Shown here in pieces: positions 44,769 to 54,141 of a DNA stretch of 64,000 nt. The position numbers and the translations under genes are program-made. Origin of the DNA: Zhongshania sp. (GTDB taxonomy: Bacteria; Pseudomonadota; Gammaproteobacteria; Pseudomonadales; Spongiibacteraceae); the NCBI GenBank assembly GCA_018066965.1, contig JAGPVP010000123.1, positions 34,169 through 98,168 on the forward strand, given 5' to 3'. Position 1 is the stretch's first letter; every line of letters begins with the position of its first letter. The notes beneath the pieces are model-generated. The model was not told the origin of the DNA. It ran no database searches and saw nothing but the letters and a program-made list of their open reading frames with translations.

Positions 44769-45217
44769 ATAGTTCACCAAGTCGATGGTCACGCTTAGCC
44801 TGACCATCCAATATTGCACCAACTGAATAACCAAGCATGTCGAGAAAAGACAATAACCATTAGTTGTTGCCGTGCAGGGCAAACCTGTTCAAGCACAAGA
44901 CTCTAAATTTGAATAACTACAAGGAAGTGCAACCATCAAAATGAACTCAAGAACTTCTGATAATCCTGCACACCAAAATATCGAGTAGATTTCTTTATCT
45001 TTATCTTTTTAGCGATCAATAGTTCACCGCAATAGATTTTCACGACTTGCTTATCTGAGTTTGTATCGTTCGAAAATGAATGTGCACTATTTTTTTGTAG
45101 GTTTTCAAACTCAGTTTTCATGATCAATATCACGTTTTCACACCTACAATTAACCGCAAGACGTAGATCGGGGTCAGAGTAAAGACTATAGTTTTTACTC
45201 TGACCCCGATCTAGGAT
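44769..45217. other. Gene-free region after the mechanosensitive channel
   Basis: About 450 bases without a convincing gene. It holds a perfect palindrome near its right end (45164-45213) and a doubtful 65-codon open frame on the - strand (44936-45133). No terminator for the channel gene was identified. Confidence 0.5.
45164..45213. repeat. Perfect 20-base palindrome with GGGGTCAGAGTAAA arms
   Basis: TAGATCGGGGTCAGAGTAAA at 45164-45183 is the exact reverse complement of 45194-45213, with a 10-base loop. It lies 4 bases past the guaA stop. Such GGGGTCAGAGTAAA palindromes are, as I recall, scattered in marine gammaproteobacteria and found near REP-associated transposase genes. No transposase gene is present here. 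Without a T run it is a weak terminator at best. Confidence 0.85.
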
Positions 45218-46801
45218 TTATTCCCATTCAATCGTCGCAGGTGGTTTGCTACTTACGTCGTAGGCTACACGGGAAACCTGCTTTATCTCGTTGATAATGC
45301 GGTTTGACACGGTCTCTAGCAGTTCGTAGGGTAAATGCGCCCAACGGGCGGTCATAAAGTCGATGGTTTCTACTGCGCGCAGCGCGATCACGTATTCATA
45401 GCGGCGGGCATCCCCTACTACACCAACAGATTTCACCGGCAGAAAGACGGCAAAGGCCTGACTGGTTTTGTGATACCAATCGGCGCGGTGAAGTTCTTCC
45501 AAAAAGATGGCGTCGGCTTCACGTAGAATATTCGCGTATTCTTTTTTCACTTCACCCAAAATTCGCACGCCTAAACCTGGACCAGGGAAAGGATGGCGAT
45601 AGACCATATCGTAGGGCAAACCCAGTTCTAAACCGATGCGGCGCACTTCGTCTTTAAACAATTCGCGCAGTGGCTCAACTAAGTCCATTGCCATATCATC
45701 TGGCAGTCCGCCCACATTGTGATGCGATTTAATAACGTGGGCCTTGCCTGTTTTAGACGCAGCTGACTCAATCACATCGGGGTATATAGTGCCCTGCGCG
45801 AGAAAGTTTACGTCTTTTAATTTGGTCGCTTCTTGGTCAAAAATCTCTATAAAGGTATTACCGATAGATTTCCGCTTTTTCTCCGGATCTGCTTCTCCGG
45901 CTAATTTACTTAAAAAAGCCTCTTCAGCGTCGACGCGAATGACTTTTACACCCATGTTCTTTGCGAACATTTCCATGACCTGATCGCCTTCGTTTTTGCG
46001 AAGCAGGCCATTATCAACAAACACACAGGTTAATTGATCGCCAATAGCCTTGTGCAATAAGGCTGCAACCACTGAGCTGTCTACACCGCCCGATAGACCC
46101 AGCAAAACTTTTTGATCGCCGACTTGGGCGCGCACTTTGGCAATGGCGTCTTCAACAATATTGGCGGGTGTCCACAGCGCTTCGCAGCCACAGAGTTTCA
46201 GCACAAAATGTTCGAATATACGCTGGCCTTGCAGAGTGTGAGTCACTTCGGGGTGAAACTGCACGCCGTAGAATTTCTTAGCTTCACATTGCATTGCCGC
46301 AATGGGACACGATGGTGTAGAGGCCAAAACTTCAAAGCCTTCAGGCAGGCGAATAACCTTGTCACCGTGGCTCATCCACACATCAAGTAGCGCCTTACCG
46401 TCTTTGCTATCGATATGGTCAGCAATATCCGCAGTTAAGGCGCCGGCGGTTTCCAGCTTAATTTGCGCATAGCCAAACTCATGAACGGGCGAGCCCTCTA
46501 CCTTGCCGCCCATTTGCTCGGCCATGGTTTGCATGCCATAGCAAATGCCCAATACCGGCACGCCAAGCTCAAACACTTTTTGTGGCGCACGAGGTGAACC
46601 CGCTTCTGTTACCGACTCAGGGCCACCAGCCAAAATAAAACCTGAGGGTTTAAATTCTTCAATGTCGGCATCATCAATATCGTAAGCGCGAATTTCACAA
46701 TACACCCCAATTTCACGAATACGACGGGCGATCAGTTGCGTGTATTGCGAACCAAAATCAAGGATCAAAATTCGGTGGGCGTGGATATCTGGGATTGACA
46801 C
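45218..46801 (-). CDS. guaA: GMP synthase (glutamine-hydrolysing)
   Basis: A 527-residue enzyme converting XMP to GMP. The N-terminal glutaminase starts [22 protein letters not shown] and has the Cys in GICYGMQ and the His/Glu in HPEV. The ATP pyrophosphatase domain has [20 protein letters not shown]. The C-terminal dimerisation domain ends PPATIEWE. I chose the GTG at 46801 because [11 protein letters not shown] matches the usual start and length (E. coli 525). An ATG at 46840 would add 13 residues. It follows guaB. Confidence 0.97.
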   Translation of the reverse strand: MSIPDIHAHRILILDFGSQYTQLIARRIREIGVYCEIRAYDIDDADIEEFKPSGFILAGGPESVTEAGSPRAPQKVFELGVPVLGICYGMQTMAEQMGGKVEGSPVHEFGYAQIKLETAGALTADIADHIDSKDGKALLDVWMSHGDKVIRLPEGFEVLASTPSCPIAAMQCEAKKFYGVQFHPEVTHTLQGQRIFEHFVLKLCGCEALWTPANIVEDAIAKVRAQVGDQKVLLGLSGGVDSSVVAALLHKAIGDQLTCVFVDNGLLRKNEGDQVMEMFAKNMGVKVIRVDAEEAFLSKLAGEADPEKKRKSIGNTFIEIFDQEATKLKDVNFLAQGTIYPDVIESAASKTGKAHVIKSHHNVGGLPDDMAMDLVEPLRELFKDEVRRIGLELGLPYDMVYRHPFPGPGLGVRILGEVKKEYANILREADAIFLEELHRADWYHKTSQAFAVFLPVKSVGVVGDARRYEYVIALRAVETIDFMTARWAHLPYELLETVSNRIINEIKQVSRVAYDVSSKPPATIEWE

Positions 46802-46840
46802 GGCGATTCTCTCAACAAGGTTCACAGCAAATGTGAACAT

Positions 46841-46878
46841 AAATAAAACAGCAAACCCGCTGCGATAGCGGGTCTGTT
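46841..46878 (-). terminator. Hairpin with T run between guaB and guaA
   Basis: On the - strand ACCCGCT pairs with AGCGGGT, extended by AACAG/CTGTT, and is followed by TTTTATTT. It lies between the guaB stop and guaA start. It may partly terminate guaB transcripts and lower guaA, or act as a processing site. Confidence 0.6.
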
Positions 46879-46906
46879 AATTAAGTTAGCCTAAAAGCAC
46901 TGTCTA

Positions 46907-48373
46907 TTAGGTCGGGTAGTTAGGCGCTTCTTTAGTAATGCTGACATCGTGAACATGGCTCTCGTTCATGCCGGCCGACGTCACCCGCACAAACTCAGGA
47001 GCAGTGCGCATTATTTCCATATTAATACTGCCGGTATAGCCCATTGCTGAACGTAGACCGCCCATTAATTGATGCACAATGGCAGACAGTGGCCCTTTAT
47101 ACGCCACGCGGCCTTCGATACCTTCTGGTACTAATTTTTCAGCGCCGTCGTCTGCGCTCTGGAAATAACGGTCACTAGAGCCTTGGGTTTTAGTCATTGC
47201 ACCAAGCGAGCCCATACCGCGATAAGACTTGTAAGTACGGCCTTGAAATAGCTCGACTTCGCCAGGCGCTTCTTCTGTGCCGGCAAACATCGACCCCATC
47301 ATGATCGAACTCGCGCCCGCAACGACGGCCTTCGACAAATCGCCAGAGAAGCGTATGCCACCATCGGCGATCAGTGGAACACCGGTGCCTTTTAACGCTT
47401 CCGCCACATTAGCAATGGCGCTAATTTGCGGAACACCCACGCCGGTTACAATTCGCGTGGTGCAAATAGAACCAGGGCCAATGCCGACTTTAACCGCGTC
47501 AGCCCCAGCGTCAACCAATGCTAAGGCCGCCGCGCCAGTAGCGATATTGCCGCCAATCACATCAACTTGTGGGTATTTTTCTTTAATCCAGCGCACGCGG
47601 TTTAACACATTCATCGAATGGCCGTGAGCCGTGTCTACCACTAGCACATCAACACCCGCAGCAACCAAGGCTGCAACACGGTCATCGGTGTCGGCACTGG
47701 TACCAACTGAAGCGCCTACGCGAAGCTGGCCGGCACTGTCTTTACACGCAAAGGGATAAGTTTGCGCATTATTCATGTCTTTTACGGTGATCATGCCCGT
47801 AAGCTCAAAGGCATCGTTAACGACGAGTACCTTCTCGATACGATGACGGTGCAGCAGCTCACGTGCCACGCTCATATCAACGCCTTCTTTTACCGTGACC
47901 AGCTTGTCCTTAGGCGTCATCATGCTCGATACCGGAACATTCAACTCTTCTTGGAAACGGACGTCTCGACTGGTGACAATACCGACAAGCTCACCTTTGT
48001 CTAACACCGGCACACCAGAAATCTTATGCCGACGACGAAGTTCAAACAGCTCGCTTAGGGGCGCGCTAGCTTCAATAGTGATGGGATCCTTAACAATACC
48101 GCTTTCATGCTTTTTAACGGCGCGCACTTCTTGAGCTTGCTGCTCAATCGTCATGCTTTTATGAATAATACCGATACCGCCCTCTTGGGCCAGTGCAATA
48201 GCAAGCCCACTTTCAGTGACAGTATCCATCGCGGCGGAAACCAGCGGAATATTCAGGGAGATATTGCGAGTCAGTTGCGTTTTTAAACTAACGTCTTTCG
48301 CGGTGACCTCGGAGTAACCGGGGAGTAGAAGTACATCATCAAAGGTGAGAGCTTCTTGGGCAATGCGTAACAT
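46907..48373 (-). CDS. guaB: Inosine-5'-monophosphate dehydrogenase
   Basis: A 488-residue enzyme oxidising IMP to XMP, the committed step to guanine nucleotides. It is a TIM barrel with two CBS domains inserted at about residues 95-205. The catalytic Cys is in [20 protein letters not shown], and the flap region has [10 protein letters not shown]. Length matches E. coli (488). It diverges from xseA as in E. coli. Confidence 0.99.
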   Translation of the reverse strand: MLRIAQEALTFDDVLLLPGYSEVTAKDVSLKTQLTRNISLNIPLVSAAMDTVTESGLAIALAQEGGIGIIHKSMTIEQQAQEVRAVKKHESGIVKDPITIEASAPLSELFELRRRHKISGVPVLDKGELVGIVTSRDVRFQEELNVPVSSMMTPKDKLVTVKEGVDMSVARELLHRHRIEKVLVVNDAFELTGMITVKDMNNAQTYPFACKDSAGQLRVGASVGTSADTDDRVAALVAAGVDVLVVDTAHGHSMNVLNRVRWIKEKYPQVDVIGGNIATGAAALALVDAGADAVKVGIGPGSICTTRIVTGVGVPQISAIANVAEALKGTGVPLIADGGIRFSGDLSKAVVAGASSIMMGSMFAGTEEAPGEVELFQGRTYKSYRGMGSLGAMTKTQGSSDRYFQSADDGAEKLVPEGIEGRVAYKGPLSAIVHQLMGGLRSAMGYTGSINMEIMRTAPEFVRVTSAGMNESHVHDVSITKEAPNYPT

Positions 48374-48470
48374 ATTTTGATTCCGGTGCCTGTGGCTAGA
48401 ATCCTCGCAATTTTAATTGATGGGCGCCCCCGAGTAAACCGATTCTTAGCGCCAAAATCCCATATCTGGG

Positions 48471-48476
48471 TATAAT
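48471..48476 (+). promoter_or_regulatory. TATAAT box directly before xseA
   Basis: A perfect TATAAT lies only 6 bases before the xseA ATG at 48483. If used as a -10 box, transcription would start at about the start codon, giving a leaderless mRNA. No good -35 hexamer is seen at the usual spacing. Confidence 0.35.
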
Positions 48477-48482
48477 GCGCCA

Positions 48483-49826
48483 ATGACTACACAAGAACCG
48501 CCACAAACCCTGAGTGTCAGCCAATTAAATGGTTTGGCTAAACAATTACTAGAAGACTGCTTCGCGCAAGTTAACGTCACTGGCGAACTGTCGACCCTGT
48601 CGCGCCCAAGTTCCGGCCATTGGTATTTCACCCTCAAAGATGACCGCGCCCAAATTCGCTGTGCGTTTTTTAAAGGTCGTAATGCACGGGTAAATTTCTC
48701 GCCCGAACCCGGCCAACAAGTGAATGTTCGTGGCAAGGTTAGCCTTTACGAAGGCCGCGGCGACTACCAATTAATCGTCGACAGCATGCAACCGGCTGGC
48801 GCCGGTGCGTTGGCCCTAGCCTTTGAGCAACTCAAACAGGAACTGATGGCAGCGGGCTGGTTCGACGCCGCCAATAAAAAGCCACTCCCCGCTACTATTA
48901 GCCACATCGCGGTGATCACATCACCCACTGGTGCGGCAATTCACGACATTTCATCGGTACTACAGCGCCGCTGGCCAAGTATGCAAATCAGCGTGCTGCC
49001 TGTGCTGGTACAGGGCGAACACGCCGCCCAACAAATCGCTAATGCCTTATTGCAGGCCAATATTTGGTATAGCCAGGGACGCAAAGATTTTGATGTTATT
49101 TTGGTGTCTCGCGGCGGCGGTTCACTCGAAGACTTATGGCCATTTAATGAACGCATAGTGGCTGAGGCAATCTACAACTCTGCCCTACCAGTTGTGAGCG
49201 CAGTAGGCCACGAAGTGGATTTTAGCATCAGCGACTTTGTGGCTGATATTCGTGCCGCCACACCATCTGCTGCCGCAGAGCTACTTAGCCCCGATCAAAG
49301 CGAGTTGGTTTCTCGCCTGCATCTACTCAAAGGCCGACTTGCCAATAGCCAAAGGCGCAGAATTAAACTCTGGCAAGACCAGCTGCTATCACTAACTCGT
49401 CGTGTACGTGATCCACGCAGTCAGTTACGCGAACAAAGTCAGCGTCTAGACGATTTAGAAATTCGCCTGCAACGCCAATGGCAGCAGGCCCAGCGCCAGC
49501 GCCAGCAACGCCTTGCTGCGGCAAATCAGCAACTTGCCCTACTCAACCCAGAGCGCCAGCTAAAAACCAAACACAAAGAACTCAACGCCCTTCGCGGACG
49601 CATGCAACACGCGATAAAGCAGCAGTTACAGCGGCCGCGAATCGCACTAAAAAATATGGCGCAACAGCTAAAGACTCTTGGGCCAGAACAAACGCTGAAT
49701 CGCGGCTACGCCATTATCAGCAATGACAGCGGCGCCATCGTCCGCGACGCAAATATGCTGACGAATGGCGAACAAGTTAACGCGACGTTTAGCCGTGGAA
49801 AAGTAGCGCTTGTTGTCAAAAAATAG
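48483..49826 (+). CDS. xseA: Exodeoxyribonuclease VII large subunit
   Basis: A 447-residue nuclease subunit degrading single-stranded DNA. The N-terminal OB-fold contains VNVTGELSTLSRPSSGHWYFTLKD. The catalytic core has PTGAAIHDI, DVILVSRGGGSLEDLWPFNE and SAVGHEVDFSISDFVADIRAATPSAAAE. A Gln/Arg-rich coiled coil covers about 275-390. The C-terminal block has LNRGYAI. It diverges from guaB. The small subunit xseB is not nearby. Confidence 0.98.
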   Translation: MTTQEPPQTLSVSQLNGLAKQLLEDCFAQVNVTGELSTLSRPSSGHWYFTLKDDRAQIRCAFFKGRNARVNFSPEPGQQVNVRGKVSLYEGRGDYQLIVDSMQPAGAGALALAFEQLKQELMAAGWFDAANKKPLPATISHIAVITSPTGAAIHDISSVLQRRWPSMQISVLPVLVQGEHAAQQIANALLQANIWYSQGRKDFDVILVSRGGGSLEDLWPFNERIVAEAIYNSALPVVSAVGHEVDFSISDFVADIRAATPSAAAELLSPDQSELVSRLHLLKGRLANSQRRRIKLWQDQLLSLTRRVRDPRSQLREQSQRLDDLEIRLQRQWQQAQRQRQQRLAAANQQLALLNPERQLKTKHKELNALRGRMQHAIKQQLQRPRIALKNMAQQLKTLGPEQTLNRGYAIISNDSGAIVRDANMLTNGEQVNATFSRGKVALVVKK

Positions 49827-50266
49827 GATTACACCAAGATGTTGCGGATATGTGTAAGTAAGGCATCTGAATTTGAAAGCCCCTGACGCTCAGGGCTTAA
49901 CACCCCATGGTGCTTTTCAAATCATCCCGCAGTAACGCACTGCAATAAACCGAATACTCTGCACGTCAATATTTACCATTGAAATAATCATACACTGCGC
50001 CCTTCATCCGCATTGAGGCCTTCGCCAGTAAGTCCATGCTTACTGCACATCAAAAACTGTGGGGCACCCTCAGAAGCATCAACTCGCGCATTCGTTCACG
50101 CTTACTAGCTACAACCTTCAGCGTCATCAAACTGCCCCACCTCTTATCTACACTGCCACTAACATCCAAGTTATAGCGTAGGTAAATCATTGTCTTTTAA
50201 CATACCAGACGGTATATTAAACAAAAAAATACCAACTAGTATATTAATTTTACTCAAGGAATCCCG
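49827..50266. other. Intergenic region between xseA and the FadL-type gene
   Basis: About 440 bases with no credible gene. A possible three-way folded structure lies at 49871-49922: outer stem ATTTGAAA/TTTCAAAT, with inner hairpins CCCTGA/TCAGGG and CACC/GGTG. The right end holds two TetR-like dyads (50202-50247). The middle shows nothing recognisable. Confidence 0.5.
50202..50247 (+). promoter_or_regulatory. Two tandem operator-like dyads before the FadL-type gene
   Basis: ATACCAGACGGTATATTAA (50202-50220) and ATACCAACTAGTATATTAA (50229-50247) are direct repeats 27 bases apart. Each has an inner dyad: ATACC/GGTAT in the first and ATAC/GTAT in the second. Such ATACC-N4-GGTAT dyads are typical of TetR-family operators. 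They end 19 bases before the start codon, where a repressor would block transcription or early elongation. Confidence 0.65.
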
Positions 50267-51565
50267 ATGCATGTGCCACTAAAATATCATTCCAACCTTG
50301 AGAGAAAATGTCGTTATGCACTCGTCTTCGCAACGACACTAGCAAGCCAAAGCTGGGCAGGGATTGGTGTCACACCTTTAGGTTTTGGCGCGGATTCAGT
50401 TTCAATGGCAGGTACTGATATGGGCTTCTCTAGCGACCCGCTCAGCATCAATAACAACACCGCTGGCATCGCAAAATCAAAGCAAGCCCAATTCAGCGCC
50501 GCGCTTGAACCCTTTGTTATGATGAATATTCGCCACGCTGACTCATTAGGCAATGACCAGCGTTCAGGCAATGATCGTGCATTACTCATCAGCAGTGCTT
50601 GGTCGTCACCACTAGAAAATCATTCCGATATTACTGTCGGATTAGGATTTTTTGCTCAAGGCGGCGTTGGTTACGAATATACAAAGCTAAATACCGCCTT
50701 CGGAAATAAAGACGATCTGACTGCTATGTTTGGCGTGTTCCGGCTTGCACCGGCAATCGCGTGGAACGTGAATAGCAAATTGCGGATTGGATTTAGTGGA
50801 TCTATAAATTACTCTCAGGCTGAACAAGAGCTGTTTCCAAACACATCAGATGCAAACAGCGGCTTTCCCGGCCTAGAAATCAAAAATCTGAGCGGAATAA
50901 GTTACGCATGGCGAGCCGGTTTGCAGTACGACATTAGTGAGCAAGTCACCTTTGGAATGGCTTACGGCTCCGACACAGAGCTGGTTTTAAAAAATGGCAG
51001 CGCCACCGCAAACTTTGAGGCAATGGGGCTTGGTCGCGTTAAATACAACTCCGCTAAGATCGACGGCTTATCATTACCCAGCGAATTTGGTATTGGGTTC
51101 GCGTGGCGCGTTACGCCACGACTTACACTAGGCAGCGACCTAAATTGGTATCGCTGGAGCAAAGCCTTGGGCGAGGTGACAACACAGCTATCCGGCGTAC
51201 AAACAAACGGCGCACCAGAGAGCATAAAATTAACAAACGATTTTGGTGGGCAAGATCAGTTCTCAAGCTCAATCGCGGCGCAGTTCAAACTAAATGATCA
51301 AACTCAAATTTCTGGCGGCATTAACCACGCCGGCAACGTCATAAAGCATGGCAACGAATCGCCACTCAATAACCTAATTGCGAAGTGGCACCTCACCGCA
51401 GGGGTAAGCCATCAAGTTGACCAACACTGGAACGCATCGCTAGCATATATTTACGTGCCAAAAATAAAGCGCGAATACACCAACACCCAACTTCCATTAG
51501 GCCGCGAAGCAGAAGAGACTTTCGGCGCTTATTCTATCGCCCTTGGGATTACGTATAACTGGTAG
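50267..51565 (+). CDS. FadL/TodX-type outer-membrane hydrophobic compound transporter
   Basis: A 432-residue outer-membrane beta-barrel of the OMPP1/FadL/TodX family, which takes up long-chain fatty acids or hydrocarbons. A signal peptide ends near residue 31 (ALVFATTLASQSWA). The mature N-terminal plug has GFGADSVSMAGTDMGFSSDPLSINNNTAGIAKSKQ, a clear FadL-like hatch. The C-terminus YSIALGITYNW ends in an aromatic residue, as barrels do. An AAGGAA ribosome binding site precedes the ATG. Upstream dyads suggest control by a TetR-type repressor that senses a hydrophobic ligand. The substrate is unknown. Confidence 0.85.
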   Translation: MHVPLKYHSNLERKCRYALVFATTLASQSWAGIGVTPLGFGADSVSMAGTDMGFSSDPLSINNNTAGIAKSKQAQFSAALEPFVMMNIRHADSLGNDQRSGNDRALLISSAWSSPLENHSDITVGLGFFAQGGVGYEYTKLNTAFGNKDDLTAMFGVFRLAPAIAWNVNSKLRIGFSGSINYSQAEQELFPNTSDANSGFPGLEIKNLSGISYAWRAGLQYDISEQVTFGMAYGSDTELVLKNGSATANFEAMGLGRVKYNSAKIDGLSLPSEFGIGFAWRVTPRLTLGSDLNWYRWSKALGEVTTQLSGVQTNGAPESIKLTNDFGGQDQFSSSIAAQFKLNDQTQISGGINHAGNVIKHGNESPLNNLIAKWHLTAGVSHQVDQHWNASLAYIYVPKIKREYTNTQLPLGREAEETFGAYSIALGITYNW

Positions 51566-51574
51566 GGGGTTTTA

Positions 51575-51615
51575 TAAAGTGTGGCGCGCAAACTTATATT
51601 ACGCGCCACACTTTA
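51575..51615. terminator. Hairpin between the FadL-type gene and the Crp-like gene
   Basis: TAAAGTGTGGCGCG (51575-51588) and CGCGCCACACTTTA (51602-51615) form a perfect 14-base-pair stem between convergent genes. The T content after the stem is modest on both strands, so efficiency is uncertain. Confidence 0.6.
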
Positions 51616-51655
51616 GTTTCAGTACACCAAGCCCTAGGCATACCGATAGTAAAGA

Positions 51656-52324
51656 TTAATAACTTTCTGGCAGCTTACGCTTGATAACAATATGACGGCC
51701 ATCCACATCGATGTATTCGCCAATGGTTAAGTCTTTCAATATACGTGCAACCATTTCCCGTGATGACCCTACCCGGTCAGCAATTTCTTGCTGCGTAAGC
51801 TTTTCATCAATACGCATACTGCCATCTTCTTCGGCAGGCTGCGCCAAGCTGGTCAGCACTTTTACCACGCGACCATAAACGTCTTGCAACGCTAGACTCT
51901 TAACATCGTTAGTCAGCTTGCGAATTCGACGGGTAAGGTTTTTATTCAATATGCGAGTGATATTGGGATGCAGATCTAAAATCGCTTTAAAATCTTCTTT
52001 ATAAATAATGCGAACTTTACTGGCTTCCATTGCCCGTACCGACGCGGAACGTTTATCGTCGTCCAGCAAGGCTAGTTCACCAAAATAATCGCCATATTCT
52101 AGAATATTCAGCACAAAGTCTTTTCCGCCTTTGTCGCTGCAATACACTTTAACGCGACCGGATTCGACTACATAGAGTGAATCCGCCACATCGCCTTCGT
52201 GAATTAGTACGGTGTTTTTGGCAAATTCACGCACCACACTGGTGTCACGTAAAATCTGAATTTCTTCCGGCATCAGACCGTCAAATAAATCGACGTTTTC
52301 GATACTCATTTCCACATTCCCCAT
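51656..52324 (-). CDS. Crp/Fnr-family transcriptional regulator
   Basis: A 222-residue regulator with an N-terminal cyclic-nucleotide-binding domain (residues about 10-125) and a C-terminal Crp-type helix-turn-helix, LTQQEIADRVGSSREMVARILKDL, at about 175-198. GDYFGELALLDDDKRSASVRA keeps the Glu and Arg-Ser that bind the phosphate in CRP. In my alignment the C-helix Thr-Ser pair that contacts cAMP becomes Leu-Thr, so the ligand is uncertain. There are no Fnr-type N-terminal Cys residues. An alternative ATG lies at 52309. The gene is downstream of lysS with a repeat element between. Confidence 0.88.
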   Translation of the reverse strand: MGNVEMSIENVDLFDGLMPEEIQILRDTSVVREFAKNTVLIHEGDVADSLYVVESGRVKVYCSDKGGKDFVLNILEYGDYFGELALLDDDKRSASVRAMEASKVRIIYKEDFKAILDLHPNITRILNKNLTRRIRKLTNDVKSLALQDVYGRVVKVLTSLAQPAEEDGSMRIDEKLTQQEIADRVGSSREMVARILKDLTIGEYIDVDGRHIVIKRKLPESY

Positions 52325-52394
52325 GGACGATAAAACGTGGAGTGACTATAGCATAGTTGCGTAACTAGCTGTCTAGGAAGGAAAGGTGCTTAAT

Positions 52395-52473
52395 GCTCGA
52401 CGGAAGACGGGAGACGCCTTTCCGCTGCGCCCATGACACTAACACTCCCGCGTCTTCCGTCTCCCGTCCAGCG
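52395..52473. repeat. Hairpin element copy B (GGGAGAY family)
   Basis: The left arm GACGGAAGACGGGAGACGC (52399-52417) pairs with 52450-52468, two positions differing by transitions. The two internal units can also pair out of register, for example 52406-52415 with 52459-52468. The loop is about 32 bases, longer than in the other copies. It lies between the lysS stop and the Crp-like gene. Confidence 0.8.
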
Positions 52474-52481
52474 TCTCCTAG

Positions 52482-53978
52482 CTACTCAGGCCGCATATGC
52501 GGAAATAACAACACATCACGAATCGACGGCGCGTCGGTGAACAACATTACCAAGCGATCGATACCGATACCCTCACCCGCTGTTGGCGGCAAGCCGTATT
52601 CAAGTGCTGCAATAAAGTCGGCGTCGTAATGCATGGCCTCGTCATCGCCGCCGTCTTTTTCAGCAACCTGCGCCATAAAACGCTCGGCCTGATCTTCAGA
52701 GTCGTTCAACTCTGAGAAACCATTAGCAAGCTCGCGCCCACCAACAAAAAACTCGAAGCGATCGGTTACAAAGGGGTTATCGTCGTTGCGACGCGCCAGC
52801 GGCGACACTTCAGTTGGGTATTCGGTAATAAAAGTCGGCTGATCTAGTTTATGCTCAACCGTCTCTTCAAAAATTTCGATCTGAATCTTGCCCAAACCCC
52901 AGCTGTCTTTCACATCAACGCCCAGCTTTTTCGCAATCGCAGTGGCTTGTGTCATATCAGCCAATTGCTCAGCGGTAATATCCGCGTTGTATTGCAGCAC
53001 AGAATCAAATACCGACAAACGGGTAAACGGCTTAGCAAAGTCGTATTCGCTGCCTTGATAATTAATGGTGGTGGTGCCCAGCACTTCCTGCGCAGTGTTG
53101 CGCAGCATGGCTTCGGTCAAATCCATCATGTCTTTGTAATCGGCATAAGCTTGATAGAATTCGATCATGGTGAATTCTGGATTATGACGGGTAGATAAAC
53201 CTTCGTTGCGGAAGTTACGGTTAATTTCAAACACCCGCTCAATACCACCGACCACCAAACGCTTTAAATACAGCTCTGGCGCGATACGCAAATACATATC
53301 CATATTCAATGCATTGTGATGTGTCACGAAAGGACGCGCACTTGCACCACCGGGAATAACTTGCATCATCGGTGTTTCAACTTCGACAAAGTCACGCTGC
53401 TGCAAAAAGTTACGTATAGAGCTGATCATTTTTGAGCGAATTGAAAAAGTACGACGTGACGATTCATTCATAATCAGATCGACATAGCGCTGACGGTAAC
53501 GAATCTCTTGATCCTGAAGGCCGTGAAACTTATCTGGCAGCGGACGCAAGGACTTAGTAAGCAGCGAAGTCTCCTTCATATAGACGTAGAGATCACCCTT
53601 GCCAGATTTATGCACCGGACCGGTGGCAGAAATAATGTCGCCGATATCCCAAGTTTTAATTTCGTCTGCTAATTCTTCTGGGAATTGCTTTTTATCGACA
53701 TAAACCTGAATGCGTCCGGTCATGTCTTGCAGCACCATGAACGGCCCCCGCTTGGCCATAATACGTCCGGCAATACTTGCTTGACGATCTAAAGTCTCTA
53801 GCTCTTCTTTGTCCTTTTCGCCCAATTCCGCTTGCAGACGATCGGCATAATCCTCACGACGAAAATGATTTGGGAAGGCATTGCGCTTCTCGCGAATGGC
53901 CGACAATTTGGCACGGCGCTCGGCAATAAGGCGATTCTCTTCCTGAACGTGTTCAGCTTCGTTGTGATTCTCAGACAT
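52482..53978 (-). CDS. lysS: Lysyl-tRNA synthetase (class II)
   Basis: A 498-residue class II enzyme that charges tRNA-Lys. The N-terminal anticodon-binding OB domain spans about residues 65-160 ([27 protein letters not shown]). Motif 2 is around [33 protein letters not shown]. Motif 3 is [13 protein letters not shown]. Length fits the family (E. coli about 505). It follows prfB as in E. coli, but with a 163-base spacer containing a long inverted repeat. Confidence 0.98.
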   Translation of the reverse strand: MSENHNEAEHVQEENRLIAERRAKLSAIREKRNAFPNHFRREDYADRLQAELGEKDKEELETLDRQASIAGRIMAKRGPFMVLQDMTGRIQVYVDKKQFPEELADEIKTWDIGDIISATGPVHKSGKGDLYVYMKETSLLTKSLRPLPDKFHGLQDQEIRYRQRYVDLIMNESSRRTFSIRSKMISSIRNFLQQRDFVEVETPMMQVIPGGASARPFVTHHNALNMDMYLRIAPELYLKRLVVGGIERVFEINRNFRNEGLSTRHNPEFTMIEFYQAYADYKDMMDLTEAMLRNTAQEVLGTTTINYQGSEYDFAKPFTRLSVFDSVLQYNADITAEQLADMTQATAIAKKLGVDVKDSWGLGKIQIEIFEETVEHKLDQPTFITEYPTEVSPLARRNDDNPFVTDRFEFFVGGRELANGFSELNDSEDQAERFMAQVAEKDGGDDEAMHYDADFIAALEYGLPPTAGEGIGIDRLVMLFTDAPSIRDVLLFPHMRPE

Positions 53979-53991
53979 TTTAAGTTCCTGG

Positions 53992-54133
53992 GTCGGGCGT
54001 CGGAGGTCTGACGTCGGACGTATTAAAAGCAGCGCGCTGCTTATTTGTATTTGAAAACTAAGACACCGATCTCAGTGCCGTACTTAACACTTGTACGAAT
54101 TTCTCGTCAGACGTCAGACTTCCGACACCCGAC
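53992..54133. repeat. Long 29-base inverted repeat between prfB and lysS
   Basis: The arms at 53992-54020 and 54105-54133 are reverse complements with three transition or transversion differences. Each is built from GTCGGRCGTC/GTCTGACGTC units. The 84-base centre contains a perfect 16-base palindrome AAGCAGCGCGCTGCTT (54027-54042). It occupies nearly all of the prfB-lysS spacer. The sequence family differs from the GGGAGAY elements. Confidence 0.8.
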
Positions 54134-54141
54134 TTGGCCCG

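Noticed and set aside
44936..45133. 65-codon open frame on the - strand after the mechanosensitive channel gene
   Set aside because: AT-rich, GTG start with only a weak upstream purine stretch, no recognisable motif. Kept as a note, not called as a gene.
49871..49922. Possible integron attC site after xseA
   Set aside because: It has nested hairpins but lacks the RYYYAAC/GTTRRRY core boxes, and no integrase or cassettes are nearby.
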